From Flavonifractor plautii ATCC 29863 (GTDB lineage: Bacteria; Bacillota; Clostridia; Oscillospirales; Oscillospiraceae), in NCBI RefSeq assembly GCF_000239295.1, contig NZ_JH417696.1, forward strand, positions 1 through 41,477: a DNA stretch of 41,477 bases. Direction: 5' to 3'. Shown here in pieces: positions 7,418 to 18,736 of this stretch; position 1 is the stretch's first letter; the number at the start of each line of letters is the position of its first letter. The notes beneath the pieces were generated by a model, which was given only the letters and a program-made list of their open reading frames with translations, did not search any database and was not told where the DNA came from. Made by a program: the position numbers and the translations under genes.

Positions 7418-8020
7418 TCAGTCCATGGCCCGCCGGATGGCGGCCAGCAGCTCGTCAAAGCCCTCGTAGGCGGGCACCTCCGGGTGATCGGCCTTGATCT
7501 GCGCCGTGCTCTTGAAGAGGAAGCCGGCGCGGCTGGCCTGGATCATGCCCAGGTCGTTGTAGCTGTCCCCGGCGGCGATGGTGTCGTAGCCGATGGACTG
7601 GAGGGCCTTCACCGTGGTCAGCTTGGACTGTGGGCAGCGCATGCGGAAGCCGGTGATGGCCCCGTCGGGCGCCACCTCCAGGGTGTTGCAGAACAGGGTG
7701 GGCCAGTTCAGCTTTTTCATCAGGGGCTGGGCGAACTGCTCAAAGGTGTCGCTGAGGATCAGGACCTGGGTGAAGCTGCGCAGCTCGTCCAGAAATGCCC
7801 GCGCGCCGGGCAGGGGGTCGATTTGGGCAATGGTAGCCTGAATCTCCCGCAGCCCCAGGCCGTGCTCCCGCAGTATGCCCAGGCGGTACTCCATCAGCTT
7901 GTGATAATCGGGCTCGTCCCGGGTGGTGCGCTTGAGGGCGGGGATGCCGCTGGCCTCGGCAAAGGCAATCCAGATCTCGGGGACCAGCACGCCCTCCATG
8001 TCCAGACAGGTGATGTACAT
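7418..8020 (-). CDS. thrH: ThrH-type phosphoserine phosphatase / homoserine phosphotransferase
   Basis: A 200-residue haloacid-dehalogenase-fold enzyme very like ThrH, which dephosphorylates phosphoserine and can move the phosphate to homoserine. The nucleophile motif CLDMEGVLVPEIWIAF has Asp7 and the ThrH-typical Glu9 in place of the usual second Asp. LILSDTFEQF carries motif II (Ser), and AAGDSYNDLGM carries the metal-binding aspartates of motif IV. Length fits the family. It lies 13 bp upstream of the DUF1015 gene and 37 bp downstream of an aminotransferase, suggesting one amino-acid operon. Whether it mainly serves serine or threonine synthesis is undecided. Confidence 0.92.
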   Translation of the reverse strand: MYITCLDMEGVLVPEIWIAFAEASGIPALKRTTRDEPDYHKLMEYRLGILREHGLGLREIQATIAQIDPLPGARAFLDELRSFTQVLILSDTFEQFAQPLMKKLNWPTLFCNTLEVAPDGAITGFRMRCPQSKLTTVKALQSIGYDTIAAGDSYNDLGMIQASRAGFLFKSTAQIKADHPEVPAYEGFDELLAAIRRAMD

Positions 8021-8057
8021 ATGCTGCCTCCTCTTATGAATGGGGGTGGATGGAAGC

Positions 8058-9245
8058 TCAGCCCTCCCGGGCCTGCTTCTTGCGCAGGTTGGTCAGGAAG
8101 TTGTCCATGCGGGTCAGGGCCTCGGCGATGTCCTTCATGCTGGTGGCGTAGCAGCAGCGGATGAAGCCCTCGCCGCCGGGGCCAAAGGCGGCGCCGGAGA
8201 TGACGGCTACCTTCTCCTCCATCAAAAACCGCTCGCAGAATTCGTCGGAGGTCAGGCCGGTGCCCCGGATGTCGGGAAACACGTAAAAGGCGCCCTTGGG
8301 CTCGAAGCAGGGCAGGCCGATGCGGCGCAGGCCCTCCACCAGATAGCGGCGGCGGCCGTCGTACTCGTCCCGCATCTTCTCAATGTCCACGTCACCGTTG
8401 CGCATGGCCTCAATGGCGGCATACTGGCTGGTGGTGGGGGCGGACATGATACCGAACTGGTGGAGCTTGAGCATCTGCTGGAGAATGGGCGCGGGGCCGC
8501 AGACGTAGCCCATGCGCCAGCCGGTCATGGCGTGGCTCTTGGAGAAGCCGTTGACCACGATGGTGCGGTCGTACAGCTCCGGCAGGTTGGCGGGCGACAC
8601 GTGCTTCTGGCCATAGGTCAGCTCGGCGTAGATCTCGTCGGAGAGAACCATGGCGTTGGTGTCCTTCAGCACCCCGGCCAGCTCCTCCAGATCGGCCCGC
8701 TCCAGAATACCGCCGGTGGGGTTGGAGGGGAAGGGAAGCACCACGGCCTTGGTGCGGGGGGTGAGGGCGGCGCGGAGCTGCGCGGCGGTGAGGCGGAACT
8801 CGTTCTCCGCCTTCAGCTCCACGTACACCGGCGTACCCCCGGCCATGGACGTCAGGGGCCCGTAGCACACAAAGGAGGGCACGGGGATGATCACCTCATC
8901 GCCGGGGTTGAGGATGCACCGCAGGGCCAGGTCGATGGCCTCGCTGCCGCCCACGGTGACCACAATCTGATGGGCGAAGTCGTATTGCAGGCCGAAGCGG
9001 CGGTTCAGGTAGGCCGCGATCTCCCGGCGCAGCTCCGCCATGCCGGCGTTGGAGGTGTACTTGGTGAAGCCCTTCTCCAGAGAGTAGATGCCCGCGTCCC
9101 GGATGTGCCAGGGGGTGACGAAATCGGGCTCCCCCACGCCCAGAGAGATGGCATCCTTCATCTCCTCCAGGATATCGAAAAAGCGCCGGATGCCGGAGGG
9201 TTTGACCTCCTGGATGCGCCGGCAGAGTATTTCATCGTAATTCAT
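8058..9245 (-). CDS. Class I/II PLP-dependent aminotransferase
   Basis: A 395-residue fold-type I aminotransferase. The PLP lysine is in NGFSKSHAMTGWRMGY (about Lys236). Also present are SLGVGEPDF near the N-terminus, FPSNPTGG, the SDEIYAEL aspartate that contacts the pyridine ring, and the carboxylate-binding arginine near FIRCCYA. The subgroup resembles aspartate/aromatic or PatA-like enzymes; substrate cannot be assigned. ATG 9245 is chosen because it overlaps the stop of the upstream Lrp-type gene as ATGA, implying translational coupling. The Lrp partner probably regulates this gene in response to an amino acid. Confidence 0.93.
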   Translation of the reverse strand: MNYDEILCRRIQEVKPSGIRRFFDILEEMKDAISLGVGEPDFVTPWHIRDAGIYSLEKGFTKYTSNAGMAELRREIAAYLNRRFGLQYDFAHQIVVTVGGSEAIDLALRCILNPGDEVIIPVPSFVCYGPLTSMAGGTPVYVELKAENEFRLTAAQLRAALTPRTKAVVLPFPSNPTGGILERADLEELAGVLKDTNAMVLSDEIYAELTYGQKHVSPANLPELYDRTIVVNGFSKSHAMTGWRMGYVCGPAPILQQMLKLHQFGIMSAPTTSQYAAIEAMRNGDVDIEKMRDEYDGRRRYLVEGLRRIGLPCFEPKGAFYVFPDIRGTGLTSDEFCERFLMEEKVAVISGAAFGPGGEGFIRCCYATSMKDIAEALTRMDNFLTNLRKKQAREG

Positions 9246-9721
9246 GAAAAGATCCACTCCTTCTCCTGCTGCTCCTGCTTTTCAAAGATCAGGTGCTTCT
9301 CCTTGTACTTGTGCAGGATAAAATGGGTGGCGGTGCCCGTCACGTCCTCCAGGGTGGACAGGCGCTCCCCCACAAACTGGGCCACCTCTTTCAGCGTGCG
9401 GCCCGAGATAATGACGGTGAGATCAAAGGCGCCGCTCATCAGATAGACGCTCTCCACCTCGTCGTACTGGTAGATGCGCTCGGCCACCCGGTCAAAGCCG
9501 TCGCCCCGCTGGGGCGTCACCTTCACCTCAATGAGGGCGGTGACCGCCTCCCGGTCGGTGCGGTCCCAGTCCACGATGGCCTGATAGCCCAGGATGGTCT
9601 TGTCCGCCTCATAGCGCTGAATGGCGGCCTTCACGTCCGCCACGGTCATATCCGTCATGGATGCAAGCTGTTCATGGGTCAGCGTGCAGTCTTGTTCCAG
9701 AAGCCGGAGCAGCTTTGCCAT
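9242..9721 (-). CDS. Lrp/AsnC-family transcriptional regulator
   Basis: A 159-residue regulator with an N-terminal helix-turn-helix (about 1-50) and an AsnC ligand-binding RAM domain (about 60-140: TALIEVKVTPQRGDGFDRVAERI..., SVYLMSGAFDLTVIISG). The first HTH helices are somewhat diverged (LRLLEQDCTLTHEQLASMTDM). ATG 9721 has GGAGGAAG about 8 nt upstream. Such proteins sense amino acids and often control a neighbouring transaminase, here joined by an ATGA overlap. It is divergent from the ATPase operon. Confidence 0.92.
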   Translation of the reverse strand: MAKLLRLLEQDCTLTHEQLASMTDMTVADVKAAIQRYEADKTILGYQAIVDWDRTDREAVTALIEVKVTPQRGDGFDRVAERIYQYDEVESVYLMSGAFDLTVIISGRTLKEVAQFVGERLSTLEDVTGTATHFILHKYKEKHLIFEKQEQQEKEWIFS

Positions 9722-9782
9722 AATACTTCCTCCCATCTGCATTTGAGCCCGCGCAAGCCGCGGGACAGCTTTATAAACTCTT

Positions 9783-9811
9783 ATTATATACGCCCCCTCC
9801 CAGGATTACAA
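9783..9811 (-). promoter_or_regulatory. Promoter of the lrp-aminotransferase cluster
   Basis: A minus-strand -35 TTGTAA (9811-9806), 17-bp spacer and -10 TATAAT (9788-9783), about 60 bp before the start codon. Lrp-type autoregulation is likely, but no clear operator was recognised. Confidence 0.6.
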
Positions 9812-9914
9812 TAGCGCATTCAAGCTCCCCCGCGCGGCATTCGCCGCTTTGTGCGGTATGATGAAATATTTTATTTATCCCTGCCATTTTCTTGTAGAAA
9901 TCCATCTCCCGATA

Positions 9915-9923
9915 TGGTATGAT
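9915..9923 (+). promoter_or_regulatory. Extended -10 promoter of the V/A-ATPase operon
   Basis: TGG-TATGAT is an extended -10 element 53 bp before the first gene. The upstream -35 is weak: the nearest TTGTAG is about 20 bp away, so the extended element probably matters. The rest of the 250-bp divergent gap shows no other recognisable signal. Confidence 0.45.
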
Positions 9924-9976
9924 AAACGGTGACGTACAAATCCCTTTTCACTTCAAACAACGACGGAGGTGTTACG

Positions 9977-10300
9977 ATGGACTACGCCGAGATGGTCAGC
10001 CAGATCATGGCCGCCGAACAGGGTGCCAAGGTGCTGGCGGAGGAGTCCCGTGCCAGGCGGCAGCAGCTCCAGGCCGGCCTGGAGCAGGAGATCTCCGCTA
10101 TGCGCGAGAGCTATCTGGCGCGGGCCCGGCAGCGGCTGGAGCAGGTGCAGCAGACTGAGGAGGCCGCCGCCGAGGAGGCGCTGGACCGGCTGGACCGAAA
10201 GCTGGAGCAGACCATGCGCGCGGTGGAGGCGTCCTATGAGAAAAACAAGGAGCGCTGGGTGGACACCCTGTTCTCCCTGATCGTGGGCGTGCAGCCGTGA
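9977..10300 (+). CDS. V/A-type ATPase peripheral-stalk subunit (G/H-like)
   Basis: A 107-residue, almost wholly charged, helical coiled-coil protein (QQLQAGLEQEISAMRESYLARARQRLEQVQ...), as in the small G/H stalk subunits (NtpF/AhaH) that pair with subunit E to hold the catalytic head. The start at ATG 9977 follows GGAGGTG. Its stop overlaps the next gene as GTGA. Assignment rests on composition, size and first position in the operon rather than on a strong motif. Confidence 0.75.
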   Translation: MDYAEMVSQIMAAEQGAKVLAEESRARRQQLQAGLEQEISAMRESYLARARQRLEQVQQTEEAAAEEALDRLDRKLEQTMRAVEASYEKNKERWVDTLFSLIVGVQP

Positions 10301-11355
10301 AAAACGCGGAGATGACCTACGGCGCGCTGTCCGCCAAGATCCGCGCCCTCTACGGCAAGCGCCTGCGGGCGGACGACTTTGCCCGGCTGGCCGGGCTGAA
10401 AAATGAGGCCGAACTGCTGGAGGCCCTGCGGCAGCACCCGGGCTGGAGCCGCGCCCTGTCCCTGGTCCCCCCCGGTGCCTGGTCCTACGTGGGCCGGGTG
10501 GAGATGGAGGGCGCTCTGCGGGACGAGCTGCGGCTGGAGTACCGGAGCCTGTCCTATTACGTTCCCCGGGAGGACAAGCCCCTGATGCAGTTCCAGCTCC
10601 GGGCTGCGGAGCGGAGCGCCCTCCTGGCCGCCCTGCGCCGGCTCAAGACCGGCCGCTACGCCAAGGAGCCTCCCCCCACGTCTGCGGTGCCCCTCCGCCT
10701 GCGGCTGGACGAGGGGGCCCTGGCCTCCTGCACCAGCTACGACCAGCTCCTGGACGCCGCCCGCGACACCATCTACGCGCCCGTGCTCCGGCACCTGCGC
10801 CCAAGCCGGGACGGCGCACTGCCCGACTTCACCCTGGCGGAGGCCGCCCTGCGCACCGCCTACTTCTCCCACCTCTACCGCATCGTCCACCGGCAGTATA
10901 CCGGCCGCACCCAGAAGGTACTTCTCCGCGCCCTGGGGGAGCAGATCGACCTGCTCAACATCATCCATGTGCTCCGCCTCAAAACCTACTTCCCCCAGAC
11001 GGAGCCGGAGACCTATCTGCGCGTTCTCTTCCCCTTTCACTACCGCCTCAACCCCGACTTCACCCGCGCCCTCTGCGCCGCCCCCGGCGTGGACGACGTC
11101 TTCGCCCTGCTGCGGGACTCCCCCTACCGGGACTGCTTCGACGGCGTGGCGGTGGGCGCGGTGGAGGAGTACTACCAACGGGCCATCTGCCGCTTCAACA
11201 AGCGTCAGCTCACCGCCGTGCCCCCCTCCATTTACACCGCCGTGGCGTACCTGGAGCTCAAGGAGCTGGAGCTGAGTGTGCTGATTAACGTGATCGAGTC
11301 GGTGAAATACGGCGTCTCTTACCGCGCAGAACTCGCAGATCTGGTGGGCCAATAA
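10297..11355 (+). CDS. ntpC: V/A-type ATPase subunit C (central-stalk adaptor)
   Basis: A 352-residue all-helical subunit C (eukaryotic d homologue) that couples the rotor shaft (D/F) to the membrane c-ring. Recognisable blocks are YGALSAKIRALYGKRL near the N-terminus, LGEQIDLLNIIHVLRLKTYF in the middle and SVLINVIESVKYGV near the end. The GTG start overlaps the previous stop by four bases; an ATG five codons later is the alternative. Normal length. Confidence 0.9.
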   Translation: MKNAEMTYGALSAKIRALYGKRLRADDFARLAGLKNEAELLEALRQHPGWSRALSLVPPGAWSYVGRVEMEGALRDELRLEYRSLSYYVPREDKPLMQFQLRAAERSALLAALRRLKTGRYAKEPPPTSAVPLRLRLDEGALASCTSYDQLLDAARDTIYAPVLRHLRPSRDGALPDFTLAEAALRTAYFSHLYRIVHRQYTGRTQKVLLRALGEQIDLLNIIHVLRLKTYFPQTEPETYLRVLFPFHYRLNPDFTRALCAAPGVDDVFALLRDSPYRDCFDGVAVGAVEEYYQRAICRFNKRQLTAVPPSIYTAVAYLELKELELSVLINVIESVKYGVSYRAELADLVGQ

Positions 11356-11391
11356 GCCCCCCAAGCCCATGTCAAGGAAGGAGCTACCGCA

Positions 11392-13792
<2,401 letters not shown>

Positions 13793-13836
13793 TCCGTCCA
13801 GAGGTATCGGTGTGCTGCGCAGGCGCACAAGGTAAA

Positions 13837-13852
13837 TTGCCCCGAGGGGCAA
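13837..13852 (+). promoter_or_regulatory. Small hairpin after the c-ring gene
   Basis: TTGCCCC-GA-GGGGCAA lies 45 nt after the ntpK stop. With the larger hairpin at 13901 it makes this the only long gap (147 bp) inside the operon. No T tract follows, so a full terminator is unlikely; mRNA 3'-end protection or partial attenuation is possible. Confidence 0.45.
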
Positions 13853-13900
13853 GAGAAGGCACCCTGGGGTGTGTCCTGCTCCGCACGGATTTTGATTTGA

Positions 13901-13923
13901 TTTCGCCCGCGGGGCGGGCGAAA
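13901..13923 (+). promoter_or_regulatory. Strong GC hairpin between ntpK and ntpF
   Basis: TTTCGCCCGC (13901-13910) pairs perfectly with GCGGGCGAAA (13914-13923) over a 3-nt loop. It ends 16 nt before the ntpF start, and there is no U tract. It may lower expression of the downstream genes relative to the many-copy c subunit. Confidence 0.5.
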
Positions 13924-13939
13924 CGCTGAGAGGCAACTT

Positions 13940-14248
13940 ATGAAATACTTCGTCATCACCGACAGCACGGATACCCAGGTGGGGCTGCGCCTGGCTGGCA
14001 TCGAAGGGGTCGTGGTGCGGGAGGAGCCCCTGGTGCGCGCCGCCATCCAGACCGCCGCCGCCGATCCCGACATCGCCGTGCTGCTCATCACCGAAAAGCT
14101 GGCCGCCCTGTGCCAGGATCTCATCGCCCCGCTGAAGCTCACCGCCCAGCGGCCCCTGGTGGTGGAGATCCCCGACCGGCACAGCGCCGGCCGCGCCCCC
14201 GACTCCATCACCCGCTACATCCGGGAGGCCATTGGAGTCAAGCTCTGA
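13940..14248 (+). CDS. V/A-type ATPase subunit F (rotor shaft)
   Basis: A 102-residue CheY-like subunit (eukaryotic F; NtpG in Enterococcus naming). The alternating pattern MKYFVITDSTDTQVGLRLAGIEGV, then IAVLLITEKLA and RPLVVEIPD, is typical. It binds subunit D in the central shaft. AGAGGCAAC precedes the ATG. Normal length. Confidence 0.9.
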   Translation: MKYFVITDSTDTQVGLRLAGIEGVVVREEPLVRAAIQTAAADPDIAVLLITEKLAALCQDLIAPLKLTAQRPLVVEIPDRHSAGRAPDSITRYIREAIGVKL

Positions 14249-14271
14249 CCAGCTCCGTGAGGAGGTTAACT

Positions 14272-14877
14272 ATGCCTGATATGAATCAAAAGCTGGACCG
14301 CTTCACCGCCAAAATCCTGGCGGAAGCCGCCGACGAGAGCAAGCGCGCCCTCGCGGAGGTCAAGCGCCGCCGGGAGCTCCGCCTTCAGGAGGCGGAGGAC
14401 GCGGCGCTGAAGGAGGCCTACGAGTACATCCACGGCGAGGTGGCCCGCATCCAGTCGGAGGCCGGGCGGGGCGTGTCCCGCCATATGCTGGAGAACAAGC
14501 GGGCCCTCTACCTGCGCCGCACCGAGATGGCCCAGGAGGTCTTCGCCCTGGTGCGGGCCAAAATCGCCGCCTTCACCCGCACTCCCGCCTATGGCCAGCG
14601 GCTCACTGCCCTGCTGGCCGAGGCGCTGGAGCAGCTCTCCGGCGCGGAGGAGGTGCTGGTTACCCTGCGGGGCGACGATCTGAGCTTTCGGGAGGCCCTG
14701 GCCGCCTCCGCGCCCCAAATCCGCCTGACCTTCCGGGAGGGGGACTTCCGCCTGGGCGGCCTGATCGCCGAGTCCCCCGATCTGGGCCTGCGGGTGGACT
14801 CCTCCTTTGACAGCGCAGCCGGCGAGTTGTCCGGCCACTTTGCCGAGCTCTTCGGCCTGTCGCTCTCCGACGAATAA
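14272..14877 (+). CDS. ntpE: V/A-type ATPase subunit E (peripheral stalk)
   Basis: A 201-residue stalk protein with a long charged N-terminal helix (KLDRFTAKILAEAADESKRALAEVKRRR..., about 5-100) and a small globular C-terminal domain that caps the head (GGLIAESPDLGLRVDSSFDS). The start at ATG 14272 has GAGGAGG eight bases upstream. A longer frame reaches back into ntpF but lacks support. It partners with the G/H-like first gene. Confidence 0.9.
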   Translation: MPDMNQKLDRFTAKILAEAADESKRALAEVKRRRELRLQEAEDAALKEAYEYIHGEVARIQSEAGRGVSRHMLENKRALYLRRTEMAQEVFALVRAKIAAFTRTPAYGQRLTALLAEALEQLSGAEEVLVTLRGDDLSFREALAASAPQIRLTFREGDFRLGGLIAESPDLGLRVDSSFDSAAGELSGHFAELFGLSLSDE

Positions 14878-14895
14878 GAAAGGATGGTACTTCCA

Positions 14896-16665
14896 ATGAA
14901 TCAAACGCACTATACCATCCACGGCATCAACGGCCCGGTCGTCAAGGTGACCGGCGGCAAGGGCCTGGCCATGATGGATATGGTCAGCGTGGGCGAGGAG
15001 GGCCTGATCGGCGAGGTGGTCAGTGTGGACCGCTCGGCCACCACCGTCCAGGTCTACGAGGACACGGCCGGCCTCAAGCCCGGCCAGCCGGTGGTGAGCC
15101 AGGGGGCCCCCATGGCCATCACCCTGGGCCCCGGCATGCTGACCAACATCTTCGACGGCATTGCCCGCCCCCTCAAGGTCATTGAGGCGGAGAGCGGCCC
15201 CTTCATCGGCCGTGGGCTGAACATCCCCTCCCTGGACCAGGAGAAGACGTGGGATGTCACCCTCCATGTAAAGGCAGGCGACGTTCTCGCCCCCGGCGCA
15301 CTCTATGCCTCCTGCCCGGAGACCCCCCTCATCGTCCACCGCTGTCTGGTGCCCGCCGGGGTGTCCGGCCGGGTGACCAAGGTGGCGCCCGCCGGGGCCT
15401 ACCGGGTCAGCGACACTCTGGTGGAGCTCACCGACGACCACGGGAGGGTGCACTCCCTGTCCCTGGCCCAGCGGTGGCCCATCCGCACCCCCCGCCCCAT
15501 CGCCCAGCGGCTGCCCATCGACCGGCCTCTGGTCACCGGGCAGCGGATCATCGACACCCTTTTCCCCATCGGAAAGGGGGGCGCCGCCGCCATCCCCGGC
15601 CCCTTCGGCGCGGGCAAGACCATGACCCAGCACCAGCTAGCCAAGTGGTCGGACGCGGACATCATCGTCTACCTGGGCTGCGGCGAGCGCGGCAATGAGA
15701 TGACCCAGGCTCTGGAGGAGTTCTCCGAGCTGCTGGACCCCAAGAGCCAGCAGCCCCTGATGAACCGCACCATCCTCATCGCCAACACCTCCAACATGCC
15801 GGTGGCCGCCCGCGAGGCGTCGGTCTACACCGGCATGACCATCGCCGAGTACTACCGGGATATGGGCTACCATGTGGCCCTCATGGCCGACTCCACCTCC
15901 CGCTGGGCGGAGGCCCTGCGGGAGATCTCCGGACGGCTGGAGGAGATGCCCGCCGAGGAGGGCTTCCCCGCCTACCTGGCCTCCCGCCTGGCCGAGTTCT
16001 ACGAGCGGGCGGGCTATGTGAAGACCCTGGAGGGGAAGGAGGGGAGCGTCACTGTAATCGGCGCCGTCTCCCCCCAGGGCGGCGACTTCTCCGAGCCGGT
16101 GACCCAGAATACCAAGCGCTATGTGCGTACCTTCTGGGGCCTGGACCGCGCCCTGGCCTATGCCCGCCACTTCCCCTCCATCAACTGGCTGACCTCCTAC
16201 TCGGAGTACGCCGACGATCTCAGGCCCTGGTACGACGCGCACGTGGGGCCGGAGTTCGTCACCTGCCGCCACCAGATGGCCCACCTACTCCAAAAGGAGT
16301 CGGAGCTGATGGAGATCGTCAAGCTCATCGGCGCGGACATCCTGCCCGAGGATCAGAAGCTCATCATCGAGACCGCCAAGCTCTTCCGGGTGGGCTTTCT
16401 CCAGCAGAACGCCTACCACGCCATCGACACCTATGTGCCCCTGGACAAGCAGCTGCGCATGATGGAGCTGATGCTCAAGCTCTACCACGGGGCCAAGGAC
16501 ATCGTCTCCCGGGCCATCCCCCTGTCCCAGCTCAAGGAGACCGGCATCTTCGAGGCCCTGGCCAAGATGAAGTACGAGGTGCCCAACGACGGCCAGGAGA
16601 AGTTCGCGGAGTATGACGCCGCCATTGAGGACGCCCTGCGGCAGGTCAACGAGGCCAACCGCTGA
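14896..16665 (+). CDS. ntpA: V/A-type ATPase catalytic subunit A
   Basis: A 589-residue catalytic subunit that binds and hydrolyses or makes ATP. It has a beta-barrel (about 5-70), the A-specific insertion (about 110-185), Walker A in GPFGAGKT (about 235-242), the GERGNEM glutamate region, and ALMADSTSRWAEALREISGRLEEMPAEEG. The C-terminal helical domain is complete. The start is at ATG 14896 after AAGGATGG. Length and motifs match archaeal/bacterial V/A enzymes rather than F1-beta. Confidence 0.97.
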   Translation: MNQTHYTIHGINGPVVKVTGGKGLAMMDMVSVGEEGLIGEVVSVDRSATTVQVYEDTAGLKPGQPVVSQGAPMAITLGPGMLTNIFDGIARPLKVIEAESGPFIGRGLNIPSLDQEKTWDVTLHVKAGDVLAPGALYASCPETPLIVHRCLVPAGVSGRVTKVAPAGAYRVSDTLVELTDDHGRVHSLSLAQRWPIRTPRPIAQRLPIDRPLVTGQRIIDTLFPIGKGGAAAIPGPFGAGKTMTQHQLAKWSDADIIVYLGCGERGNEMTQALEEFSELLDPKSQQPLMNRTILIANTSNMPVAAREASVYTGMTIAEYYRDMGYHVALMADSTSRWAEALREISGRLEEMPAEEGFPAYLASRLAEFYERAGYVKTLEGKEGSVTVIGAVSPQGGDFSEPVTQNTKRYVRTFWGLDRALAYARHFPSINWLTSYSEYADDLRPWYDAHVGPEFVTCRHQMAHLLQKESELMEIVKLIGADILPEDQKLIIETAKLFRVGFLQQNAYHAIDTYVPLDKQLRMMELMLKLYHGAKDIVSRAIPLSQLKETGIFEALAKMKYEVPNDGQEKFAEYDAAIEDALRQVNEANR

Positions 16666-16692
16666 GGTTGGAGATAGAGGTGAAACACTGAC

Positions 16693-18099
16693 ATGAGACT
16701 GGAATACATCGGCCTTTCGGAGCTGTCCGGCTCCCTCATTGCCCTGGAGGGGGTCAAGGACGTGGCCTACGACGAGATGGCGGAGGTCACTCTGGAGAAC
16801 GGGGAGCGCCGCTATGGCCGCGTCATCCTCATTGACGGCGACCGGGTGGTTCTCCAGGTATTTGAGGGCACCCGGGGCATCTCTCTGGAGAACGCCTCCA
16901 CCCACTTTGTGGGCAAGAGCATGGACATCGCCCTGTCCAAGGAGATGCTGGGCCGGGTCTTTGACGGCGCGGGCCGCCCCATCGACGCCCTGGGCGAGAT
17001 CTACCCGGAGGAGCGGCGTAACATCAACGGCTCCGCCATCAACCCCGTCTCCCGCAAGTACCCCCGCAGCTGCATCTACACCGGCATATCCGCCATCGAC
17101 GGCTGCGCCACCCTCATCCGGGGGCAGAAGCTGCCCATCTTCTCCGGCTCCGGCATGAAGCACAACGAGCTGGCCGCCCAGCTCGTGCGGCAGGCCAGGG
17201 TGCCCAACCAGGACGGGGAATTCGCCATCGTCTTCGCCGCCATGGGCGTGAAGAACGACACCGCCGAGTTCTTCCGCCGCTCCTTTGAGGAGGCCGGCGC
17301 CCTGAGCCGGGTGGTCATGTTCCTCAACCTGGCCTCCGACCCCATCATCGAGCGCATCCTCACCCCCCGCTGCGCCCTTACGGCGGCGGAGTTCCTGGCC
17401 TTTGAGCACGGCTACCACGTGCTGGTGGTGCTCACCGACATGACCTCCTACTGCGAGGCCCTGCGCGAGTTCTCCTCCTCCAAGGGGGAGATCCCCTCCC
17501 GCAAGGGCTTCCCCGCCTACCTCTACTCGGATCTGGCCTCCCTCTACGAGCGGGCGGGCATGATCCACGGCCGCGCCGGCTCGGTGACTCAGGTGCCGGT
17601 GCTCACCATGCCCAACGACGACATCACCCACCCCATCCCCGATCTCACCGGCTACATCACCGAGGGACAGATCGTGCTGGACCGGGAGCTGGATCAGAAG
17701 GGCATCTATCCCCCCATCGCCATTCTCCCCTCCCTGTCCCGCCTGATGAAGGACGGCGTGGGCAAGGGCTTCACCCGGGAGGACCACTACGACGTGTCCA
17801 ACCAGCTCTTTGCCTCCTACTCCAAAGTTCAGGACGCCCGCAGCCTGGCCAGCGTCATCGGCGAGGACGAGCTGAGCGAGCTGGACAAGCAGTATCTGGC
17901 CTTCGGCGACGCCTTCGAGCGCAGGTTTGTCCACCAGAGCCTGGTGGACAACCGCACCATTGCGGAGACGCTGGACCTGGGGTGGAAGCTGCTGACCATG
18001 CTGCCCAGGGGCGAGCTGGACCGGGTGGACGCCAAGACCATCGAGGCCCACTATGTGGAGGGGGCGTGGAAGGAACTCTTTGAGCGGAAGCAGTCGTAG
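16693..18099 (+). CDS. ntpB: V/A-type ATPase non-catalytic subunit B
   Basis: A 468-residue subunit that alternates with A in the head ring. It is homologous to A but lacks a working P-loop (the site reads [13 protein letters not shown]). [48 protein letters not shown] and [28 protein letters not shown] are diagnostic. It is 27 bp after ntpA. Normal length. Confidence 0.97.
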   Translation: MRLEYIGLSELSGSLIALEGVKDVAYDEMAEVTLENGERRYGRVILIDGDRVVLQVFEGTRGISLENASTHFVGKSMDIALSKEMLGRVFDGAGRPIDALGEIYPEERRNINGSAINPVSRKYPRSCIYTGISAIDGCATLIRGQKLPIFSGSGMKHNELAAQLVRQARVPNQDGEFAIVFAAMGVKNDTAEFFRRSFEEAGALSRVVMFLNLASDPIIERILTPRCALTAAEFLAFEHGYHVLVVLTDMTSYCEALREFSSSKGEIPSRKGFPAYLYSDLASLYERAGMIHGRAGSVTQVPVLTMPNDDITHPIPDLTGYITEGQIVLDRELDQKGIYPPIAILPSLSRLMKDGVGKGFTREDHYDVSNQLFASYSKVQDARSLASVIGEDELSELDKQYLAFGDAFERRFVHQSLVDNRTIAETLDLGWKLLTMLPRGELDRVDAKTIEAHYVEGAWKELFERKQS

Positions 18100-18121
18100 C
18101 CCAGAAAGGAGCTGAACCGCC

Positions 18122-18736
18122 ATGGCCAACCTGCTGCCCACCAAGGGCAACCTGATCGCCGCCAAGCGCTCCCGGACGCTGGCCCGGACGGGCTACGAGC
18201 TGATGGACCGCAAGCGCAACATCCTCATCCGGGAACTCATGGGCATGATGGACACCGCCAAGGAGTTGCAGGGACAGATCGACGCCGTCTTTACCGAGGC
18301 GTACACCGCCCTCCAGGCGGCCAACATCCGCCTGGGCATCTGCGACCGCATCGCGGAGGCGGTGGATGTGGACGACTCCCTGACCCTGCGCTACCGCTCC
18401 GTTATGGGGGTGGAGCTGCCCCGCATCCCCGGCCAGTCCCCCCCGCCCCGGCCGGAGTACGGCATGGGGGATACCTGTTCCGAGCTGGATGAGTGCTACC
18501 TCAAGTTCTACAGGGTCAAGGAGCTGACCCGCCGGCTGGCGGAGGTGGAGACCTCTATCTACCGCCTGGCCGACGCCATCAAAAAGACCCAGAAGCGGGC
18601 CAACGCTTTACAGAACATTGTCATCCCCGGCCTGGACGGCACCATCCGCTTCATCACCGACGCCCTGGAGGAGAAGGAGCGGGAGGAGTTTGCCCGTTTG
18701 AAGGTCATCAAGCGGGTGACCACAAAACAAAAGTGA
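18122..18736 (+). CDS. ntpD: V/A-type ATPase subunit D (rotor shaft)
   Basis: A 204-residue antiparallel coiled-coil shaft subunit. N-terminal LLPTKGNLIAAKRSRTLARTGYELMDRKRNIL and C-terminal IYRLADAIKKTQKRANALQNIVIPGLDGTIRFI are the conserved ends of the family. It is the last gene of the operon. Its stop codon is inside a 38-bp palindrome that serves as terminator. AAGGAGC precedes the ATG. Confidence 0.95.
   Translation: MANLLPTKGNLIAAKRSRTLARTGYELMDRKRNILIRELMGMMDTAKELQGQIDAVFTEAYTALQAANIRLGICDRIAEAVDVDDSLTLRYRSVMGVELPRIPGQSPPPRPEYGMGDTCSELDECYLKFYRVKELTRRLAEVETSIYRLADAIKKTQKRANALQNIVIPGLDGTIRFITDALEEKEREEFARLKVIKRVTTKQK

Noticed and set aside
5611-7497. 628-codon open frame on the plus strand across ispE, DUF1015 and thrH
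   Set aside because: It is antisense to three clear genes. GC-rich third positions keep antisense frames open, and the translation is low-complexity Gly/His/Gln-rich without family motifs.
14110-14271. Upstream extension of the subunit E frame
   Set aside because: It overlaps the complete ntpF gene; ATG 14272 has an ideal ribosome site and gives the normal family length.
16285-18165. 626-codon open frame on the minus strand across ntpA/ntpB
   Set aside because: Shadow of the ATPase genes caused by codon bias; no ribosome site and no recognisable domain.
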